Of a stretch of DNA of 64,000 nt, positions 25,601 through 36,660 are shown in pieces. The first letter of the stretch is position 1; each line of letters starts with the position of its first letter. The position numbers were made by a program, and so were the translations under genes. The stretch is from Elmis aenea (lineage: Eukaryota > Arthropoda > Insecta > Coleoptera > Elmidae), in NCBI GenBank assembly GCA_947652605.1, contig OX393577.1:3410868-3474867 (forward strand). The letters run 5' to 3'. The notes beneath the pieces were generated by a model that ran no database searches, had not been told where the DNA came from, and was given only the letters and a program-made list of their open reading frames with translations.

Positions 25601-27456
25601 GGGGGTCCATGGACTCCTGGTTTAGAATCCCTGGCGTAATGCTTTGTCTACATAAGTTTTACAACACTGTCTTTGTGTCTTAGTGTTGCTCGACTAATGA
25701 CTGTCTACACTTAAGAACAGTCAACTAACTACATGAACATTGAATTGAAAATAATAATCTTTAACCTGCCCGTCATTCACTTGGTCAATAATAGAGCGTC
25801 AGCTTAAAGGTTTTTTTCTAATGCATTGCAATAAACAAAGTATACTCACAAGATTATTATAATAATTACTATTAATGTTATTATTTTTATTAGTGAGAAA
25901 AAAAATGTTTTCACATAACGGTGTCCTCACTCTCATAGAATGACAAATCGATCAAAATTACATCAGGGTTCTCTAGGTTTAAGTACCATGCAAATACAGA
26001 TTGGCCCGCAGTCTTTTAAATTTATCGTCATGTGTTCCTTCGACTGTGTGATTAAATTTACTATCATGATAATCCTTTTATTAAAAGAATTGTGTTAATT
26101 TTAAAATTGGAAATACATTTACATATTTGGTTTTAATTAGGAATCTGCTAAAAGTCATTGTCACAATGAAATCATTCTAACATAAAATGGAACACTAGTA
26201 TTAAAACGAAATCTAAGAAAATAAGCACAGACTTACAGTAACATTATAAATAACAAAATAGACATCTTATTATCAGTTTTAACATTGCTCTTTTACACAT
26301 TTTTTTATGCATAAAATATTTAGTCTTTTAGGTCTGAAACGTTTTGTGTAAACCAATCAACGCCGATGTAACAATTTATCTAGGTATATTGTTCAGTTAA
26401 CATGGTCTGAAATGACAAACATTTGGTGTTGTGTGAATTTTGCATTGTTCCGTATTTAGTGCTGTAGATCGGTAGGTACAAGCAATTATTTGAAGGTTCA
26501 ATTTGCCTGCACATTCGCGTCAACCAAACGAACAGACCGCTATTGTGGTAGGTTAGGTCTAATATTGATATAATAATTGACGAATAACCTGCATAATTAT
26601 CGAGAGAAAATTGAGCTCGGTTAATGTTGATGTAAGTAAGTATCTAAAATATATTACTCAGTAGTGCCAGCTTTTGTAGCAAAACCCTAGATTTTTAGTA
26701 TGCTCCAAAGCTACGTTGGCTTTTTAAATATAGGGGTAACACATGTTTGAAAAACAAATTTAAAATTCATTGTGCAGTTAAACCATTTCATCGAAAATGA
26801 TAATTAAAAACCTATTTCTTCCACTGTTGAAAATGCAATAGTTCCTGAACAGTAACAGCTGCTACTATTAGAATAAAAGCCAGCCACCAGCATATTTTAC
26901 GTATTATCCAATTAAATTTTTACGCAAAATGCTGTGAACCGGTAGGAGATTGTTTCTTTAGCGCAAACCCTATAATTGTATTCCGTTCAATTTTTTTTTT
27001 TTTTTAAATGAGAATACGATTTAAACTTCTGTGAAACATTGCTTAATTAAAGGGCATATTTTCTCTTTTCAACTTAAAATAACATTTCTATTTCAACGAA
27101 AAGAATTTGCTGAACGTTGGATATTTAAATACCATTGTGTCTATTTTACTGCACATTTAAATTTCGTTATTGCGATATATCGCAAGTAGTATTCATTTTG
27201 TTACAGATGGTCATGTATTTCAAATTTGTAGCCCAAGTTAGTGTCTAGAAGGAATTGAATGTCAGAAAAAAAAAACTTTTTTAAAACAGATTCAATTTAA
27301 TAATTCAATAACAAATGTAAAATTTGAAGGTTACTTTAAAATTTCAAACTTTAATTTAGATTGTATACGGAAATACCAATAAAACATCATATACAAATAG
27401 AGTTGCCAACATTGCGCCCATGCTGACTCAAAGCAAATAAGTTTTGTGGAAGAGAG
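22633..27456. other. Long quiet stretch, no recognisable gene
   Basis: About 4.8 kb of AT-rich DNA with no protein-like frame longer than 70 codons and no clear element ends. Around 25390-25640 there is a possible decayed hAT-like unit (ACCAGTTTCCATC to CCTGGTTTAGAATCCCTGG), but the ends do not match well. It could be intronic DNA of the receptor gene. Confidence 0.45.
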
Positions 27457-27478
27457 GCGGGCGGGCGGGGGGGGGGGT
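27457..27478 (+). other. G-rich tract with G-quadruplex potential
   Basis: GCGGGCGGGCGG is followed by a run of about ten more G, an abrupt GC island in strongly AT-rich surroundings. Four or more G runs at short spacing can form a quadruplex. No promoter or gene start is evident next to it. Confidence 0.5.
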
Positions 27479-27884
27479 AAATAACAAAAAGGATCAAAGT
27501 GAAATATTTTTTTACATTAGAATGACTGATTTTAAAAAGTAGTTTCATATATTTTAAATAGCGTTGCCTAATTCTCGTCTTTTGTAAATCATAGAAATTG
27601 AGAAGCAAAACTTTCTTTGGAAAATACAAACTTATATACAAGGTATCTTAAACTTAATAGCTACTGTTTAAAAATCCTAACATTAAAAAAACCTTCAAAA
27701 TTCTGACTTTGTGAAAGAGTAGGCTATTAGCAGAAAACTTTCTTTAAAAATTAGTAATTTTATAAAACAGTCGTATACATTTTTTGTTTCAGAATAGCGA
27801 CAAACTAAGTTTTTATTCAAAAAGTAAAAATATTATTTACTAATGTTATGCTTTTTGTAAAAAGGATCTCAAAATGAAAACCAC

Positions 27885-28022
27885 AAGGGACTAGATCGAG
27901 AGGAAGACCAAAAATACTCTGGGAAGATCAAGTGATACAAGATACAAGTCTTAGAAGATGCAAAGACAAACAACAACCTATGGGAAGTGAAAGAAAATAA
28001 ATAATAATAATAATAATAATAG
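27885..28022 (+). pseudogene. RTE-like LINE 3' end with AATA-type tail
   Basis: The plus strand encodes a short SRGRPKILWEDQV segment, the C-terminal RGRP-x-x-x-W pattern of the RTE-like RTs elsewhere in the window. A stop and an AATAATAATAATAATAAT tail follow. This is what a heavily 5'-truncated LINE insertion looks like. Confidence 0.6.
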
Positions 28023-29088
28023 AGTTATCTTTGATAATCTTTTAGATATTGCCATCTGCTAGATTTCAAAATCGTTTATTGTAAAATCAATTGTTTAATA
28101 AATTTCTATCGTAAATTAGAACACTAAAGTAAATCCGCGCTTTATTGGCAGCGTTTTCGAGGAAGCCAATAAAAAGGGCTAGTTTATGATCTTCATTATT
28201 GTTCGCCGTCGTAATAATTAATAAAGTCAACAACAATGCCGCTTACACGTCTGTGTACACACTAGACAAATAAAAATTGTTTGAGATCTATATATAGAAC
28301 CAATAAAAGCTGAAAAGCTCTCCCACTTAAAGGTTTGTCCTTGCAAGGATCGTTAGTCTGCTGGGCGTGGCTGCACACAACAGTCAAGTGACTCTCAATC
28401 TCAAGGAACACGTCCCGTTCGATGTTAGTTTAACATACATTATCATCAGCCTTTTCATAGCGCAATATACAAGAAGAACTTTAATGAAAACAAGAAAAAA
28501 CACTTTCATCCTCAGTAGTTTGAACAAATTATTAGCTCTTACGTCTGAGGCTGTCAGGATGATTTGAAAAAATGTCTACAAGCGAACGTAATGAGAAATT
28601 AGTGCAGATTCGCTTCTTCGTATAAATCAAATAAAAAGTGGATATGATTTGCGGCCGTTTTTCTTCGAGTTTATTCAAATTTTGTGTATAATAATGAGAA
28701 CCCCGAAATACTACAGCATAAGAACTACAATTATTTTGCACTTCTAGTGTAAAATATATCGTTCTGTTTAATCAGAAATAATATTTAGGTACTTTTGATT
28801 TTTAAAGGCACTTTAAAAACAATTTCTCTGATTCCATTGCTCTGTCAAAATTTCACTTTAGCAGCTAAACTCCAGCAGCATTTATTTTAAAAATGACGTC
28901 ATCATTTTCTTAAAAGGCGAAAATTCAGATTAGTTGTGTAAGGTGGTGTTTTTTGGTAATTTAATCAGATTGTACATAGGGTTGCCAACACTGTTATTTC
29001 GACACGAAGACGATTTTGGCGATCATTCTTCGGGCTTCGGGTTTTCAATAAAACGCTTCGGGTTAACTCCAATAGAATAGGAAGAAAC
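28023..29088. other. No recognisable gene
   Basis: A CTATATATAG sequence near 28291 with a moderately GC-rich stretch downstream could be a promoter. The following frame (28367-28567) has no recognisable motifs, so I do not call a gene. Confidence 0.35.
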
Positions 29089-29170
29089 AATACAGGAACA
29101 TTCGAGAAATTACAAGTAGCTGCCAATCAGATCAACAGCTGGACAAAAACATGGTGTCAAAGTTAAATGA
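29089..29170 (+). pseudogene. Short Jockey-like RT relic
   Basis: A 24-codon stretch reads GTFEKLQVAANQINSWTKTW, matching the segment after the FADD block in Jockey-type RTs (x-LQ-x-A-x-N-x-I-x-x-WT-x-x-W). Nothing recognisable on either side. Confidence 0.5.
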
Positions 29171-31349
29171 AACTTATTAAAGAAGTAAGGGAAAAATGTT
29201 GATTTTAATTGTAGTTCAATATGTGTTTTTGTTTGGCTGTAAGGCAGTACATATAATAACTATTTGTAGTTCCACATATTTCTTATCTATAAGTTTCAAA
29301 TACGCACCTTAAGAGAGTTCAACAAAATATATTTACGTTGCTTCACCAATACTTTCATTTCGAAACCAAATAGTACACTTAGTTTTCAACAAGAGTTTGA
29401 TTTGGGAGTTGTATCAATGTGTGTTTAACGAGATGCTTCATAAAGTTCTGTAGATAAATCGTCGGGGTTAGACCAGAGCTTTTCGTGCTGAAACTACATT
29501 TAGAAGCTAGTGTTGGATTTTACTAACTCTTGAAGATAATTGAGGTAGAGATTGCAGAATCGTATACAAATTTAAATTAAATTAAAGTAAAGTAAAAAAC
29601 TTAGTAACCAAGAATTCAACAGCAAAATGAGCCTTAGTTTTTTTTTACCATGAAACAGTCAACTGGCTACATAAAAAACCAAAATGGTGCCCAAAAAAAT
29701 TAAAATGTTGACTTTTGCACATCAAAAACTAAGCAAGTTGTGATAACATAACCCTTAGCACGTAAAATAAGATCTTATAGCTAGTATTCTTTAGATTTTC
29801 GTGATAGTTATAGTGAAATTCGGCTTTCACGAGATAATCCAAATGGGCGTTTCAAATTCTGCGCCCGTGGGACACAAATGAAAAAGATTTTCCCACCGTT
29901 TCGTGGAAGAACACATTCAACCCTAATTGTATTTAATTTGCCGCACTTGTTGAATGTTTCGGAAAGTGACAGATGGGGCTAATTTGATAACAGAAACTGT
30001 AACAACGCGAATTTAACATAATTTCTGTGGTAAAAAAGTAACTTCAGACTTTTATTACATTACTGTGCAAGTACATTTTTGCGAGTTGTTGTTAAACGCG
30101 ATATTTTTTGAAAAATTCCTTCCACTTTTGTAATGGACGGTTTAGTGCCAAGTTGCACGTAATGATGTAGGAAAATTAAGTCCGTAGTAATGATCGAACA
30201 CACATAATTATCGCCAGAACAGCGTAATTGTTTACATACCTAAATTACGCGGCAGTTCAACCAAGCACCGTTTCCACAGGCACAACCTGCTTGCTGTTTG
30301 TTAGCGCGTACAGCTCTTAATTATTCAACTAAAAAGTCAACAAAATTCTGACGTAATTATTACTTTGTGGGTATAAAATTTTTTGTTCAAGTATGCTGTA
30401 AATCTATCAGATCTTTTAAAATAATTTATTTCATTAGTTGTTTCATAATTTACACTCGGGTTTTATTAAAATAAATTCAGTTAATACTAGTGACAGAAAA
30501 TATTGTATATGCAAGAACGTCATTTTCGGAATCCACATTGTTCTTCGTCTTTATCCAAATGTCTGTCAATTTTAGTTTTAATTATTCTCCCGTGAAGTCT
30601 ACTTAGAGAATTCGTCACACTTATTTCTCTGTAGTTTTTGCATTAGACATACTTTACAAATAATAATTTATTTATACCGAGCGTCATAGCTAATTAAATT
30701 TCATTTAGAAGTGGTGAAGTATTAATAATGGCAGTGTGGAAGTCTAAGTGAACATAGGCCAAATGAAACCTGAAGTGAATGATTCGGGATTTTGTACGAT
30801 GTTTTAACAATGACCGTCCAACAAAAGCGACAGATTTAGCGTGGGAAAGGAAGTTATTTGCCTTGCAACACATTGATGCACCACGTCCAGAAAGCCTTAG
30901 AATACCGATTTGCAGGAATACGATTGCCTCGAATCGGTTTTGTATTCTGCAGAATATAAAGAAGGAATTATTTAAGTAAGGTTTATTCAGGTATTGGCTA
31001 AATTATCTTCAGTTTTATCCTAGTCACAACGAACTTGTGAAGTAGTTGTCGTCCGATCAAGATATTTACATTTAAGAGTTTGTTTTAAACATTTAAATAA
31101 TGTTTATCCAAAACTAAAATGATATTTACCGACAAAAACACACTTAACCGGAACAACCCCTAGCGAAATGTTGTGCTGTGATTTCAAAAAATCCTTAATT
31201 TTATGAAGTAATAGTAAAAATAAACGAGAACAATAAATAGTGTCTATACATGTATGAAGGTAAACTTAAGCTTATTATGAAGGCCTGAATTAAATATAAA
31301 TTATAGGTTATAAAATGGGTACCTATACAATCTAATTGAAAAAAATATA
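29171..31349. other. No recognisable gene
   Basis: About 2.2 kb of AT-rich DNA. The 66-residue frame at 30779-30979 shows no motif that I recognise. Confidence 0.45.
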
Positions 31350-31518
31350 TACAGTGTCTCCAAAAGGAATGGAATATGATATACGAGTATATCTCAGTAA
31401 ATATCCACTTTAGGGAAAAATGTTTTTAATGAAAATTGTTTGGAACTTAGTTTTCCACCATAAGACAAATTTTAAATATTTGTTTTTCAAATAACAAAAG
31501 CGCAATGAAAAACAATTA

Positions 31519-31808
31519 ATTTTTTGTGCGATCGTACTAGAAACAGCTGTTTGACGGACGCGTTAGCAACCATAAAGTACTGCATTACCGGCCCTATCCT
31601 TAGCAACGGCCGTAAAAGTTACTTTTCAGGCCGTTACCATTAGCAACGGCCGAAAAAGTAACTTTTACGGCCGTTGCTAAGGAGAGGGCCGGTAATGCAG
31701 TACATACGCCGTCATCTGTCAGTGACAGAATGTCACGTAGTTTCTAACCTATAATTTTGAAAATTACTAAAAATTTAAATTGTTTTTAATTCGATCGCAC
31801 AAAAAATG
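31519..31808. repeat. Inner inverted pair around the hairpin
   Basis: AATTTTTTGTGCGATCG on the left is mirrored by CGATCGCACAAAAAATG on the right, about 290 bp apart. It encloses the perfect palindrome at 31577-31703 and lies inside the larger transposon. It may mark a small element inserted in the transposon, but no target duplication was identified. Confidence 0.45.
31577..31703. repeat. Near-perfect 127-bp palindrome
   Basis: The arms of about 50 bp run GTACTGCATTACCGGCCC... on the left and ...GGGCCGGTAATGCAGTAC on the right, with one or two mismatches. The loop contains a third partial copy of the GGCCGTTRCnnTTAGCAACGGCCG core. It is GC-rich relative to its surroundings. Such a sequence extrudes or folds very stably and is usually a miniature foldback insertion. 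Confidence 0.8.
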
Positions 31809-32040
31809 TAATATACACTTCGGCCAAAACGTACTTTTTGGCCTTGATACATAAATAACTATATTTAAATGACAAGTATATTATACTTATTTGATAGAGA
31901 TTTTTTTTCTCTTTTCAATGATGCAAAACTTTAGTACCCTTACTTAAGCAACTTTTTGAGAAAAACGCAAAAATTATTTTAATTGATTAGTATTTATTTC
32001 TAACAAAAACATCGTAAGAACTAAATTTTTTTGACGAAAT

Positions 32041-32214
32041 CTACAATAAGTGTTCAAACTGTAAACTATTTACAGCTTGGCAATGATAAACTCGATTTTT
32101 AAACCCGTTTATAACATTTCCAACCATTTCAGGTGTAATTTCTCTAATATGATCTTTTAAATTTTCGATATTCTCCGGCCTCTTATCATAAACTTCATTT
32201 TTAAGTTGACCCCA
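32041..32214 (-). pseudogene. Transposase C-terminus inside the CAGTGTCTCC element
   Basis: An uninterrupted 57-codon minus-strand frame begins WGQLKNEVYDKRPENIENLK and ends QFEHLL followed by a stop. It matches the end of DDE_3-type Tc1/mariner-like transposases. In these a WG-x-LK-x-x-VY motif follows the third catalytic acidic residue, and RP-x-x-I-x-x-LK precedes a helical tail. The catalytic domain upstream is missing. No frame damage is present in what remains. Confidence 0.78.
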
Positions 32215-32406
32215 TCATTGAAAAGAGAAAAATCTCTACTCTACCTTGCCATTAAAAAAAATTCAATTGTTTTTCATTGCGCGTTTGTGAATCGAAAAAA
32301 AAAAAAATTTTGTCTTATGATGGAAAATTAAGTACCAAACAACTTTTATTCATAACATTTTTCCCTAAACTAGATAGCATATTCCATTCCTTTTGGACAC
32401 ACTGTA

Positions 32407-33841
32407 TAAAAGAATTGCTATCATAATTTTTTATTTAAATTCCGTTTTATGTCTAAATAAAAAATGAAGGTTGTAAGTATACAACTATAAAATTTTGATC
32501 ACAAAATACACAAAATTGTTGCGCCCCGAAGTGGATATTTTGTATAAAATTTAGTAACCATTTTAATTTCGGAGAAGTCGAACTTTTCTGTATTTGTATT
32601 TCAAGAGGTTCTGTATTTTACAAATAATAGTTTTATAAGAAATTCTTCCTAAACAAAATAAATTATTTTAAATAAAACTGATTTCAATAAATAAAGTATT
32701 GACTTAAATGACTCAAGCATTTTATTATATGCAGATTGTACTAATAAAATATTATTAAAAATCAAATTTTGGGACTCTTACTCGACTCGAGCACAAATAA
32801 CGCAAAAGTTATTTTATATCTACAAAATAAATTCTGCAAAACAATAGTTTTATATAAAATATTCAATATTTGTGTCTGCAAATCAGTCATGCAAATAACT
32901 GCAACTTTCATGAAGTAGATATAAATATATAAAAAGTACACTGTGACGTCCAAACATTTCAACGTCAAAGTCAATGAACAAAAAACAAGCTCAAATAAAT
33001 AATAAATCACTAAATAACTACAAACAAAATATTGCTGGAAATATAACCAATTCGCAATTAATTTGGGGTAATTTAAAATGGAAAACATACGACTTCATAA
33101 CCCAAATAATATTTAATTAACATGATGTAACAGTTATTCATGGAAAATAAATTCAACGATTAATGCATGCTTTACGCCATCGATTGCAAAATTTGACAAA
33201 CTGTGCCAAAACTTACTTTGTGATTTGATACCCACGTTAATTTGGCTTACTGAGATGGTCATTTAACGGCTAATGAAATTAAGACAAACATCTGCAGTGG
33301 CTTTTATAATACAAAGGACGCAATCAACGGACCATAAAACATTTAGTAGATAATTTAATCCGGTTACGAAACATAACGAGTAAGCGTCAGTTATACTATT
33401 ATTGTTAACTATCTTTATATGTATATCCTGAAATGTTATGGTCCAGCGGATTAAGATATTAAGAACACAGCTTTTTCTTGTCATAAATTTCTAAAGAAAA
33501 AAGAAACTACATCTAGCTGTTATTGTATTAACTGGCGGATTTACTGTTACGATCATAAAACTTCATTCAAAGAATGAAAAACGGACCTTGAACCGTAGGT
33601 CCAAAATTAAATCTGTTTGATTCACGCTTACTGGATTTGAAACCTTTTAAAGGGGGCGCAGAGGCCTGCAATTAAAGTTTAAATTTTAAATATTCCATTT
33701 TTATTGAAAATAACAAAGTTCTAGTTTTAAAAAAAGCCATAAGCGAAGAGTAGATTTTGGCCGGTTTTGATTGGTATAATAATGTTTTTTTTATTACCAC
33801 TACCGAAATGACACCCTACAGCGTGCATGCAGAGAGTCCAA
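32407..33841. other. No recognisable gene
   Basis: About 1.4 kb of AT-rich DNA. The 108- and 73-residue minus-strand frames are Tyr/Leu/Phe-rich low-complexity readings of AT-rich DNA without motifs. Confidence 0.45.
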
Positions 33842-33989
33842 ACGCACGGTAAGCAATATGCTCACACGTCTAGAAAGATCGAAGTAGCCTTACGTCAAAC
33901 ACTGCCTGCATACATAGTAAGTGAGTTATAACGCACGGTAAGCAAAACGCACACTTGTCTAGAAATGTCAAAGTAGGCTTACGTCAAAA
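33842..33989 (+). repeat. Two direct copies of a ~59-bp unit, 89 bp apart
   Basis: ACGCACGGTAAGCAA starts at 33842 and again at 33931. Each copy continues through a GTCTAGAAA block to CTTACGTCAAA, with scattered differences. The copies precede the palindrome at 34076-34195 and may belong to the same element. Confidence 0.65.
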
Positions 33990-34075
33990 TTGACAAGACA
34001 ACGTAGTTACATGTGTATATTAGCCAAAAAGCCGTTAAAATCGTATGTATTATGTGATCGTAGAAAAAGTATGCT

Positions 34076-34195
34076 ACATAACACGAGTTGTAAAGCAATT
34101 GCGCACTCGTGGAAATACGCACACGCCGCTACGCGGCTCCGTGCGCAACTTTTCCACTCGTGCGTAATATGCTTCTTACAACTTTTGTTATGTAC
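34076..34195. repeat. ~120-bp imperfect palindrome
   Basis: GTTGTAAAGCAATTGCGCACTCGTGGAAA on the left pairs with TTTCCACTCGTGCGTAATATGCTTCTTACAAC on the right. Outer bases (ATAACA, TGTTAT) extend the pairing. The loop is CG-rich (CGCCGCTACGCGGCTCCG). The two opposing open frames at 33990-34246 are products of the mirror symmetry. Confidence 0.7.
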
Positions 34196-34913
34196 TCCTA
34201 ATATACTATAATATGATTTTAAATAATCCAAGGAATACATACTCATTTGTCATTAGAAAGCTAATTCAGAAAATCGTAGTCGCCTTATTGCGCGAGCAGT
34301 TTTTCAATTGTATCTGTTTTAAACGCGAACGTTATCGAAATTATGACTGACCATTTGGTGTTGGCCAGTAAATTCTTCTTACGGCGAATAAATTTTTTAT
34401 GTGCAAATAAAAATTTATTAAACATCAACACTTCCCTTAAATTTTATTGACTCAACTTGCTTAAAAAATGTTGCAATAAACAATTTTTTTTAGCAAACCC
34501 ACCTCCCAAATTCCTCGATAGGGTTAAAATAGTCTTTAAACATTTAAATTATCGTTACAATAAGTTACCTTTGAATACCACTATGACAATAAAATTTTTA
34601 CGGACAACTTTCTGTAATATTTTTGAGGCACGTAACAATAATTGTTTAAATACGCATCTTAGCATCTACAATTAATCAGTATCGCTCATTAAGAAACATC
34701 AAGTTTAACGCTGGCAAACGAGCTTTTTGAATTGCCTACAATACAAGCTGTTGTTCCAGTCAAACTAATGTTAAATCTTAGCACAGCAAATGTTGGTTTG
34801 TTGAAAGTTGTTGGCCAACAGCCAAATTTAATTATTTACGCCATATTTTCGTTTCGCCAAGTCAGTGTTCCCAACAAACGCACAGTTAAATTTCTTTTTT
34901 GTAACAAACTTAC

Positions 34914-35154
34914 CGAGCATGCCTATGGGGAACTGGTAAGGCGCCTGTAGAGGATTTTCTATTACACTCTGGGTGACGACCCACACATAGTTTTCTCCAG
35001 TTAGATGAAAATCTCTTGCGGCCGTTAAAATGTCGATAGCTTCATCTCGTGTGCAATATAATAACATGACACGTGCCTCTGAATCTACCAGGGCCGCTAG
35101 GTCACCGTTTTTCGCCACAAGCACAGCATTCAGGATGGTGAATTTAAAGCGATC
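34914..35154 (-). CDS. Nmdar2: NMDA receptor subunit 2, amino-terminal domain exon
   Basis: NMDA receptors are glutamate-gated cation channels at neuronal membranes. The extracellular amino-terminal domain has a periplasmic-binding-protein fold. On the minus strand a TTTCAG acceptor (35155-35157) and a GTAAGT donor (34913 downwards) bound a 241-nt exon open throughout, about 80 codons, entering in phase 0 and leaving in phase 1. It contains [16 protein letters not shown], then [20 protein letters not shown], then QFPIGMLG. This is the typical second half of a lobe with the VWVVTQS strand. Codon use and base composition (GC-rich for the window) also mark it as a real exon. The subunit 2 assignment is from memory of the family. 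No neighbouring exon was found, so the flanks are probably large introns. Confidence 0.82.
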
Positions 35155-36110
35155 CTGAAACAAAATATTTATTATTCAAGTGCATGTAGTAAAAGACCAG
35201 AAGAATCTTATAGTTTATTTAAAGAAAATCTTAATTTATCATCCCAAAAGAGGCTTTTTTTTTAACCCTTATTAACGTTTTAGCAGTTTGAGAAGAAATA
35301 TATTTCAGAAATATAAAATGTTTAAGGCAGTGGTTTCCAAAATGTGGGTTGTTATAAATCAAATCAATTTAAACGCTTTCTGAAGAAATGTATTTCTAAT
35401 TCAACTTTATTTTAGTAAATCCCTGAAGAAATTGATCGTAAATTGAAAAAGTTGCGCTGGATTGCAAAGCGTTAGCTGTTTATTTACTTTCGGTAAAGTA
35501 GCACAGAATTAATTGATAAACGATGTTATGTTTTCATTCGAAGCCTATTGGGTCATAATTGCATGCATATATGTTTGCAAATTTAATTAACTTAAAACCA
35601 TTGAGCTGACAAAATTATTTGTATGAATTTCGCAAGGGACCAACGGTCGCGTATCTATTGATAAAATGTTTTGTGTCTATACAATTGCCACGCGTTGGGC
35701 TTTAATTAAAATCAGGTTATTTTTAGTTTGCTCTAAAATGCAATTTCATTTGGTTTTATGTTATTTTACATGAAAGTGCATTTTATTTATTGATATTTTG
35801 CAGGGCGATGCAATCGTGATACGGAACTTGCTGTTAGTATTAGAAAAGTCTTTTAGGAACTCACGTTATGTTATATAGGTTAAATAAGCTGTATTTCCTA
35901 AGCCGCGTACGTGTGCAATCAGTTTAAACACTTGTTGAATTAAATGGAACACCAGCAAAAAGATAAGAAGTTTGTTAGTGTTGTTTATCACTTAAGGAAC
36001 CTTCCCGTCTGAAGTTAAAGTTGTATATTCTTCTATGTTGTGGTTTCATTACAAGTTTAGTAAAACAATAATTTAAAAATTAACAAAATCTTCTAGCGTG
36101 CTAACCAGGG
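35155..36110. other. Probable intron of the receptor gene
   Basis: AT-rich DNA upstream (minus-strand sense) of the receptor exon. CAGTGGTTTCCAAAATG at about 35328 resembles a hAT terminus without a visible partner. Confidence 0.4.
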
Positions 36111-36660
36111 AAGATCACGATATTTTGTCGCTAAAATCTGATCAAGCCTGTGTTTATTGCATCAATAACATCAAAACTACATATTTTGCAGAGTTATACG
36201 TGCCACTGGCCATTTCCTTCGGCAAAATTGGGGAAAAACTGAAAAGTTGAATAATAAAGGTAATTTTTGCGATCGCGTTGGCTATGAAACCGTCAGATAT
36301 AAAATCAAAATTCTTCTATTTACCAATGCGCGCATCCTTTGCAAGTAAAATGGTGCAAATTTTTTGAAAAAATCTTTAGGGGTTCCGGAAAAAACGTCAA
36401 AAACGAAAACCCTACAAAAGCGCTATGATTTGAGAAGTTGTATAACTTAATCTATGCGACTTGCATAGGCGTTTAACATAGAGGAAACCGTTTTTACAAG
36501 GGCCTCGTTTTCCGCGTTTTTCTCCGGAACCGTTTAGGATTTTTTCAAAAACTTTCCCCTATTTTTCCAAATGAAATGGCCAGTGGCACGTATAACTCTA
36601 CAAAATATTTATTTTTGATGTTCTTGATGCAATAAACACAGCCTCAATCAAATTCTAGCC
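36111..36660. repeat. Palindromic dispersed repeat (~530 bp)
   Basis: The left half has GCTAAAATCTGATCAAGCCT, GTGTTTATTGCATCAA, GCAGAGTTATACGTGCCACT and GGCCATTTCCTT. These recur in mirror image at 36560-36659. The central part has inverted CTCCGGAACCGTT-like blocks. One arm, in inverted orientation, occurs at 9895-10250, so this is a dispersed family. No transposase similarity and no clear TA or 8-bp duplication was found. Confidence 0.7.

Larger units (their letters stand above)
31352..32404 (-). mobile_element. Tc1/mariner-like element, internally deleted (CAGTGTCTCC end)
   Basis: TA (31350-31351) then CAGTGTCTCCAAAAGGAATG. The right end mirrors it as CATTCCTTTTGGACACACTG, followed by TA (32405-32406). 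The subterminal regions are also mirror images for well over 100 bases (AACAATTTTCATT, CATAAGACAAA, GCGCAATGAAAAAC). Inside are the last 57 codons of a transposase on the minus strand and two nested inverted repeats, which shows repeated insertion into or rearrangement within one small element. Confidence 0.82.

Noticed and set aside
28285..28567. CTATATATAG promoter-like sequence followed by a 66-codon frame
   Set aside because: The frame has no recognisable family, no splice support and no conserved motif; TATA-like strings are frequent here.
33842..33989. Direct repeats considered as a CRISPR-like array
   Set aside because: Only two imperfect copies, irregular length, and a eukaryotic context.
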